A DNA stretch of 64,000 bases from Microbacter margulisiae. Lineage in GTDB: Bacteria; Bacteroidota; Bacteroidia; Bacteroidales; Paludibacteraceae. The position numbers and the translations under genes were made by a program. The notes beneath the pieces were generated by a model. That model saw only the letters and a program-made list of their open reading frames with translations, was not told where the DNA came from and did not search any database. The stretch spans positions 868,001-932,000 of the forward strand of contig NZ_JACHYB010000002.1 of NCBI RefSeq assembly GCF_014192515.1, given 5' to 3'. Below, in pieces: positions 59,238 through 64,000 of this stretch; within the stretch, counting starts at the first letter, position 1; the number at the start of each line of letters is the position of its first letter.

Positions 59238-61172
59238 GTGAACACACCGAAACTTGAATCAGCATTAAAAAAACTATTCATCATAAATCTTTTCTGTTTA
59301 TTCTCTCTCACCGGAAAATCACAGAACAGCCAAATTAATCTGGTTAATTCCGGTTTTGAAAATAAGAATCTTACCCCTTGGATAATTATTGGTAATGGCG
59401 CCACCCTTTCGAATACCACTGTACATTCCGGAAACCAATCGGTGGAAATCAGTGCGGGGACTATCGTCCGGATGCCCATCACACTTAAGCCCTCATCTGT
59501 ATATGAACTGACCGGATGGCTGAAGACCGAAAGTGGTTCGGGAGAAGTCAAGATAGACATTACCGGGGTGGGAGATCATAATACGGGAGTTTCCAGTGCA
59601 CTGGCCGACTGGAAAAAAGTAAAACTTAAATTTACAACCGGAGCTGATCAAACTAAAGCTAATGTTGACATCCAAAATCCGGAAAATATTTCAAATCTAA
59701 AAGCTTGGGCAGATGATATCAATATAAAATACCTGGGTAAATATGTACCACAATCCATCAAAGGCATCCATCCTTTGTCTCCACGCATCCCCGTAAGCGA
59801 TCTAGGTATCCGGCAACAAAATAATTCGAAAATGGCTTGGCTTTTGGATGCAAAGTTCGGCATGATGATCCATTGGGGATTATATTCCGGACCAGCCCAG
59901 GGAGAATGGTATATGGAAAACAAAGGAATATTGCCTAAAGAATATGATAAGCTTGCTTATCCGGAAAGTGGGAAATTCTATTTTGCGGCAGATAAATTTA
60001 ATGCCGATCATTGGGCATCCTTAGCCAAGGTGGCAGGAATGAAATTTATGGTCATGGTTACGATGCATCATGAGGGATATGCTCTTTTCAAGACTGCATT
60101 CCCGGGCGCCTTCACCAGTGAACAGACCCATCATCGGGATTTTGTAAAAGCCTATGTAAAAGCCTGCCGCAAATATGGATTAAAGGTGGGATTATACAAA
60201 ACCCTGATCAATTGGCAATATCCCGGTTATTATGATGTTACCGGAACAGACTGCAAGCCGAATACCTTTGGATACACTACCAACATCGCACATAAAGAAA
60301 ACGCCCGGTTGATGAAGAATGAACTCTATTGCCAGACAAAGGAGTTAATGACCCATTACGGCAAAATTGATTTGCTGTTTTGGGACGGAGGATGGATTGC
60401 CCAGCAGGGAACAGATGCCCAGGGAGACTATTTTTGGGAACCGGGAAAATATCTCAATCCAAATAATCCATGGCCGGTAGATCGCAAATATCAGGTTTTG
60501 GATAAAACAACAGGGATTCCTTTAGGGTTGATGGGTATTGTTCGGAAGTATCAACCGGATGTCGTAGCCAATTCACGTTCCGGCTGGATTGGCGACTATG
60601 CAGTCGAAGAGGGCAGTGCTCCCGTTACGGGCCCGGTTCGATCGGAAGAAGTATGGGTGAAAGCCATGAGTATGTCGCCTGCGTGGGGTTATACGCCTTA
60701 TGCCAATGATACTGCCCATGTCATTTCCTATGGAAAATTAAAACGAATGATAGCTGACTGTGTGGTTCGCAACATGATACTACTGTTGAATGTCGGCCCC
60801 GACAGGCATGGTCAGATACCCGGCTTAGAACAAGATGTACTGAGAAAGACCGGACAATGGCTTAAATACGTAGGCGTTGCTGTTTACGGCACGCGGGGAG
60901 GACCATGGAATCCCAAAGATGGCGAATATGGATTTACGTATAAAGGAAATACCATTTATATTTATCTGCTGGACGGATTTAAGGACAAAGAATTTATTGT
61001 TCCTCCTCTGAACAAAGGACAAAAGGTAATCAGGGCCTATTCTGTGACAGATGGGAAACCCGTCACTTTTCAACAAAAAGACAACCAGGGTATAGTATTA
61101 AAAGATTTTCATAGAGAGGATAAAGAGGTTACGATTTTAGCTATTGAATTAAATAAGCCTGTCTTGCCATAA
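59238..61172 (+). CDS. GH29 alpha-L-fucosidase with N-terminal carbohydrate-binding module
   Basis: A 644-residue secreted protein. The start is a GTG (59238); no ATG fits upstream because the nearby ATG frame stops. Signal sequence to about 28, then a CBM4/9-like beta-sandwich (about 35-170; LVNSGFENKNLTPWI, YELTGWLKT). The GH29 barrel begins near 205 (AKFGMMIHWGLYSG) with the nucleophile Asp in LLFWDGGW (about 383). A C-terminal beta domain follows. Third GH29 of the window and the only one with this binding module. It follows GH39 with a gap of 117 bp. Confidence 0.92.
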   Translation: MNTPKLESALKKLFIINLFCLFSLTGKSQNSQINLVNSGFENKNLTPWIIIGNGATLSNTTVHSGNQSVEISAGTIVRMPITLKPSSVYELTGWLKTESGSGEVKIDITGVGDHNTGVSSALADWKKVKLKFTTGADQTKANVDIQNPENISNLKAWADDINIKYLGKYVPQSIKGIHPLSPRIPVSDLGIRQQNNSKMAWLLDAKFGMMIHWGLYSGPAQGEWYMENKGILPKEYDKLAYPESGKFYFAADKFNADHWASLAKVAGMKFMVMVTMHHEGYALFKTAFPGAFTSEQTHHRDFVKAYVKACRKYGLKVGLYKTLINWQYPGYYDVTGTDCKPNTFGYTTNIAHKENARLMKNELYCQTKELMTHYGKIDLLFWDGGWIAQQGTDAQGDYFWEPGKYLNPNNPWPVDRKYQVLDKTTGIPLGLMGIVRKYQPDVVANSRSGWIGDYAVEEGSAPVTGPVRSEEVWVKAMSMSPAWGYTPYANDTAHVISYGKLKRMIADCVVRNMILLLNVGPDRHGQIPGLEQDVLRKTGQWLKYVGVAVYGTRGGPWNPKDGEYGFTYKGNTIYIYLLDGFKDKEFIVPPLNKGQKVIRAYSVTDGKPVTFQQKDNQGIVLKDFHREDKEVTILAIELNKPVLP

Positions 61173-61300
61173 GTGTTCTATGAAAATGCAGCCTTTAGGT
61201 GCAGGAAATTGAGGATTCTTACGAAAAAGATAAATTGGAACTATAGTAAGCAACGGAAATACGTAGTGCCATCAATCTTCCCGGAGTCCATCTACCACAT

Positions 61301-61316
61301 AAAGTCAAATGACTTT
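61301..61316. promoter_or_regulatory. Operator-like inverted repeat upstream of the SASA-domain esterase
   Basis: AAAGTCA-AA-TGACTTT, a perfect 7-2-7 inverted repeat, about 90 bp before the ATG at 61403. It has the size of a dimeric repressor site. No experimental support. Confidence 0.3.
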
Positions 61317-61353
61317 ACAATATGAGAGTGTGCCTGGCTAACCTTACACCCTG

Positions 61354-61379
61354 CTCAACGGAGGGCGCTCTCCGTTGAG
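61354..61379 (+). terminator. Hairpin between GH29 and the SASA-domain esterase
   Basis: A perfect 10-bp stem CTCAACGGAG / CTCCGTTGAG with a 6-nt loop, ending 23 bp before the ATG at 61403. No T-run follows. It could end the GH29 transcript or act as a 5'-leader structure that affects translation of the next gene. Confidence 0.45.
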
Positions 61380-61402
61380 TGTTATAAAAACAAAGCACAA
61401 AC

Positions 61403-62803
61403 ATGAAAAACATTTTCCTTACTATTTGTCTGTTATTGGCAGTGCATTATACGAGCGCCAGAGTGCAACCGAACAGCCTGTTTAGTGATCACATGGTTTT
61501 ACAGAAAGGAGTACCTGTGCCAATATGGGGAACTGCCGATAACGAAACCCGGATAACGGTAAAATTTAATGGACAGACCGTTTCCACCATAGCCCAACAT
61601 GGCAAATGGATGGTAAAACTATCTCCTATGAATTATCTTTTTACTCCATCATCCATGGTCATCACAGGAGAACAAGACACGGTTACTATTCACGATATAT
61701 TGGTAGGAGAAGTCTGGCTGTGTAGCGGACAATCAAATATGGAACGACAATTGGGGCCACGTCCGCCGCAACCTTTGATTGATCATTGGGAACAAGAACG
61801 GGATGCAGCCAACTATCCATTGATCAGAGAATTTTATGTGCCTGAAAAATATGCATCGAAAACTATCAATGACGTGCATGGCAACTGGACGGTTTGTTCT
61901 CCTAAAACTGTAACAAACTTTTCGGCTGTAGGGTATCTTTTTGCCCGAGATCTCTATCAACAGTTGAAAGTTCCTGTCGGTATTCTTTTTTCAGCCTATG
62001 GAGGAACTCCTGCCGAAGACTGGACAAGTAAAGCTGCCTTAGATGGCAATCCGGAACTTAAACATCTGGCAGAACATTACGATTCGGTTATGGATGCGCA
62101 CTGGCATCCGGAGGGTGAAGTCATGAACGGATTGTACAATGGAATGATCTACCCGCTTATTCCTTTTGCTGTAAAAGGAGTAGCATGGTATCAGGGAGAA
62201 AACAACAGTTGGCGCCCCAGGCAGTATGCCATTGTGCTGGCAAATATGATTAAAGACTGGCGGCAAGATTTTCATCAGGGCAATTTCCCATTTCTGATCG
62301 TTCAGATAACTCCCAACAAAGACATGGTTCCCGAATTAAGGGAATCTCAATTCAAAGTATCTCAAAAGATAAAAAATACAGCTTTGATCGTGACCACTGA
62401 CTGTGGGGATGCCAATCAGATCCATTCTCCACACAAACAACCGGTAGGTGAAAGACTAGCCCTTGCCGCCAGAGCACTGGCCTACAAAGAAAAAATTGAG
62501 TATTCGGGGCCTACTTTCCATTCGTTCAAAATTGAAAAGAATAAAATTATTCTCCATTTCACCCACACTGGAGAAGGGTTATCCACCAAAGGAACCGGAG
62601 TATTGAGAGGATTTACCATTGCTGGAAACAATAATCGTTTCGTGCCGGCAACTGCAATAATGAAAGACCGGGAAGTGATAGTGTACAGCAATCAGATTCA
62701 GAACCCTGTTGCTGCACGGTATGGATGGGCAAATGTTCCTGATGTCAATTTATATAACAGCGAAGGACTTCCTGCCTCGCCTTTCAGTACAGATAGTAAT
62801 TAA
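61403..62803 (+). CDS. Sialate-O-acetylesterase-domain (SASA) carbohydrate esterase
   Basis: A 466-residue secreted SGNH-fold esterase. Signal peptide about 19 residues. An N-terminal beta domain (LFSDHMVLQKG, VPVPIWG) is followed by the SASA domain with nucleophile Ser in WLCSGQSNME (about 112), the Gly motif AYGGTPAEDW, WYQGENN, and the Asp/His pair in DANQIHSPHK. Homologous domains deacetylate sialic acids, and the CE20 family includes a xyloglucan acetylesterase with this fold. In this neighbourhood a plant-glycan acetylesterase is more likely. Length is within the Bacteroidetes short form. Confidence 0.9.
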   Translation: MKNIFLTICLLLAVHYTSARVQPNSLFSDHMVLQKGVPVPIWGTADNETRITVKFNGQTVSTIAQHGKWMVKLSPMNYLFTPSSMVITGEQDTVTIHDILVGEVWLCSGQSNMERQLGPRPPQPLIDHWEQERDAANYPLIREFYVPEKYASKTINDVHGNWTVCSPKTVTNFSAVGYLFARDLYQQLKVPVGILFSAYGGTPAEDWTSKAALDGNPELKHLAEHYDSVMDAHWHPEGEVMNGLYNGMIYPLIPFAVKGVAWYQGENNSWRPRQYAIVLANMIKDWRQDFHQGNFPFLIVQITPNKDMVPELRESQFKVSQKIKNTALIVTTDCGDANQIHSPHKQPVGERLALAARALAYKEKIEYSGPTFHSFKIEKNKIILHFTHTGEGLSTKGTGVLRGFTIAGNNNRFVPATAIMKDREVIVYSNQIQNPVAARYGWANVPDVNLYNSEGLPASPFSTDSN

Positions 62804-63392
62804 AGATGTTTATGACCGAAGAAAATAATAGTTCTATCTAACGGTTACAACAAACATCTTCTGATTTTTAGCTGCAAAAGCAAAACAAGTTTCACCCTAA
62901 AACTGAAATTATAACCAGGAGAAATTACGATCTACCCTGGATTCTCTTAAGATTGCAGTACTGCGTTTCGTTTTTCGTGTTATTTCTTCTTTCGTTTTCA
63001 ATTCTTTACAACTTATCCTTCCAAATTAAATCCTGCTCTGTTGCCTCATCCATGCCGGGTTCGAGGTGTCGCTCATTGTGGCATTGCTCAACATCAAAAA
63101 AAGAATCGCTTTATGTGTTCCGGTCGAACATCAGGAAGAAGCTGGAACTGGATAAAGATGAGAATCTCTCCTCATTTCTTGCCAAAAAACAGGTGCCTTT
63201 TCAGGGCAATTTATAGGGCTTTTTGATCAGTTAATATGCTTACATTTTCAAAAGCCTGTATTTGATTGAATATTAACTAAATGCGAATCGTTAAATAACG
63301 CAAAGTTAATATGTCGGTTTTTTTGAACTGTACAGTCCAACTCTGTTATTATCCCTTACTTTGTGGCGCCCACCCATTCAAAATCAAATACT
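62804..63392. other. Intergenic region after the esterase
   Basis: About 590 bases. Small frames (for example 62953-63216) are overlapping and unlike known proteins, so I do not call them. The region marks the end of the polysaccharide block. Confidence 0.4.
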
Positions 63393-63944
63393 ATGAGCGC
63401 TGCTTATTTTTATCCAGAATCTGCTTTACTGCCATTTCGTTCGATTATTCATCCGATGCAACAGATGAATATTGTTCCCGATATAAACCGGCAAACATCA
63501 ATATCCATTGCTATGCTTCTCCGCACAGTCCGGGTCTTACAAAATGACATAGCTTTTATGCAATCCGGGATTTACCCTATGCAATGTTACACAGACTCTG
63601 TGCAACGTGGAATTCACCCTGTGTCATGTTACACAGGTGCAATGCAACGTAACATTTACACTGTACCATGTTACCCAGATACAATACCACGTAACATTAA
63701 CCTTATGCAGCGTTCCATAAGAACTGTGCAACGTGGAATTTATCTTATGCAATGTTCTACTGACATTATACAACATGGAATTTTCCTTGTGCACCATTAC
63801 ATCGGTAGTATGCAACGTGGAATTCACCCTGTGCAACGTTGCACAGACCTTATACAACGTCGCACAGACAGTTTACATTCTATGCTTTACATCATGGGCA
63901 GTGATACACATAGCGTTCTTATAAACAATCAATTATTCACTTAA
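63393..63944 (+). CDS. Possible heptad-repeat protein encoded over a 21-bp array
   Basis: An open frame of 183 codons from the ATG at 63393. The first 50 residues are not repeated (MSAAYFYPESALLPF); the rest follows seven-residue periods such as MQRGIHP, VQRCTDL and MQRNIYT. Because the DNA unit is 21 bp and free of stop codons, all frames through the array tend to stay open, also on the other strand. So the frame may not be a gene. It would end 12 bp before the next start codon. Confidence 0.25.
   Translation: MSAAYFYPESALLPFRSIIHPMQQMNIVPDINRQTSISIAMLLRTVRVLQNDIAFMQSGIYPMQCYTDSVQRGIHPVSCYTGAMQRNIYTVPCYPDTIPRNINLMQRSIRTVQRGIYLMQCSTDIIQHGIFLVHHYIGSMQRGIHPVQRCTDLIQRRTDSLHSMLYIMGSDTHSVLINNQLFT
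63538..63915. repeat. Tandem array with exact 21-bp period (TGCAACGTGGAA units)
   Basis: About 18 units with no change of register: TGCAA or its variants at 63559, 63580, 63601, 63622, 63643, 63664, 63685, 63706, 63727, 63748, 63769, 63790, 63811, 63832, 63853, with degenerate units at both ends (63538, 63874, 63895). Units of type TGCAACGTGGAATT and of type TGCAATGTTACACA alternate over much of the array, giving a 42-bp higher-order repeat. It lies directly upstream of the gene that begins at 63957. Confidence 0.9.
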
Positions 63945-63956
63945 ATTTTTATTTTT

Positions 63957-64000
63957 ATGAAGAAAATCAGAGCACTTTACGACTTTATCCGGTTTCCTAT
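63957..64000 (+). CDS. Start of an unidentified gene (cut by window end)
   Basis: ATG at 63957 after an AT-rich leader, reading MKKIRALYDFIRFP before the window ends. Too short to identify. It begins 40 bp after the repeat array. Confidence 0.4.
   Translation, partial: MKKIRALYDFIRFP

Noticed and set aside
62953..63226. Small protein genes in the gap before the last array
   Set aside because: Two overlapping frames of about 60-87 residues with no recognisable domain, unusual Cys/Trp-rich composition and no clear start context.
63538..63915. CRISPR array or coding VNTR of a surface protein
   Set aside because: Period of 21 bp without spacers excludes CRISPR. Open frames on both strands follow automatically from a stop-free unit of 21 bp, so a coding role cannot be claimed from openness.

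Overview
The window comes from a member of the Bacteroidota, most likely order Bacteroidales. The evidence is the SusC/SusD pairs, a hybrid two-component regulator, a FecR-type anti-sigma factor with the DUF4974 tail, ribosomal protein S16 with a long Ala/Lys tail, promoter boxes of the TAnnTTTG type, and housekeeping genes typical of the phylum (BT_3928-like DoxX protein, DUF1599 protein, RecG, IspD). I cannot name a genus from sequence alone.

Layout. Positions 1-7.2 kb hold housekeeping genes, all on the minus strand: DoxX-like membrane protein, DUF1599 protein, rpsP, an M23 peptidase, ndk, recG and ispD. Positions 7.7-62.8 kb form a very large polysaccharide-utilisation region. From right to left on the minus strand, PUL 1 has SusC, SusD, a surface glycan-binding protein and a BACON-GH5 endoglucanase (19.8-11.9 kb), followed by a GH43 and two esterases (11.2-7.7 kb). 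Its likely regulator, a hybrid two-component system (HTCS), is at 21.3-25.3 kb, with a GH2 beside it. Next come an IS630-type element with a programmed -1 frameshift (about 28.5-29.6 kb) and a truncated GH5. A long enzyme operon follows, read 42.9 to 30.4 kb: GH42, GH43, carboxylesterase, GH2, GH29 and a beta-helix/PDZ protein. Then come GH29 plus GH2 (47.7-43.5 kb). PUL 2 (55.2-47.9 kb) has FecR, SusC with an STN domain, SusD and a small surface lipoprotein. The plus strand from 55.7 to 62.8 kb carries GH5 with two BACON domains, GH39, GH29 and a sialate-O-acetylesterase-type protein. The last kilobase holds a 21-bp repeat array and the start of an unidentified gene.

How it may work together. 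The two GH5 enzymes carry the HWDGGW signature of GH5_4-like endo-glucanases and would cut a beta-glucan backbone at the cell surface. SusC/D complexes would import the fragments. GH43, GH2/GH42, GH29, GH39 and several esterases would remove arabinose, galactose, fucose, xylose and acyl groups in the periplasm. That set fits a fucosylated, acetylated (arabino)galacto-xyloglucan or a similar hemicellulose. No GH31 alpha-xylosidase or GH3 beta-glucosidase is present in the window, so this is an inference. The SusC operon of PUL 1 and the GH42-led operon share an upstream region with a covarying palindrome and a 22-bp-spaced direct repeat. The two operons are therefore probably switched on by the same regulator, most simply the HTCS.

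Most notable beyond annotation: the shared promoter region; two tandem arrays with about two-helix-turn periodicity (20-21 bp alternating near 21.0 kb, exactly 21 bp near 63.7 kb), each with an alternating two-unit pattern; a candidate antisense small RNA opposite the SusC/FecR gap of PUL 2; a FecR gene with no sigma gene beside it; the TTTTTTA frameshift site in the transposase; and several recombination scars (duplicated HTCS leader, GH42 remnant, GH5 remnant).
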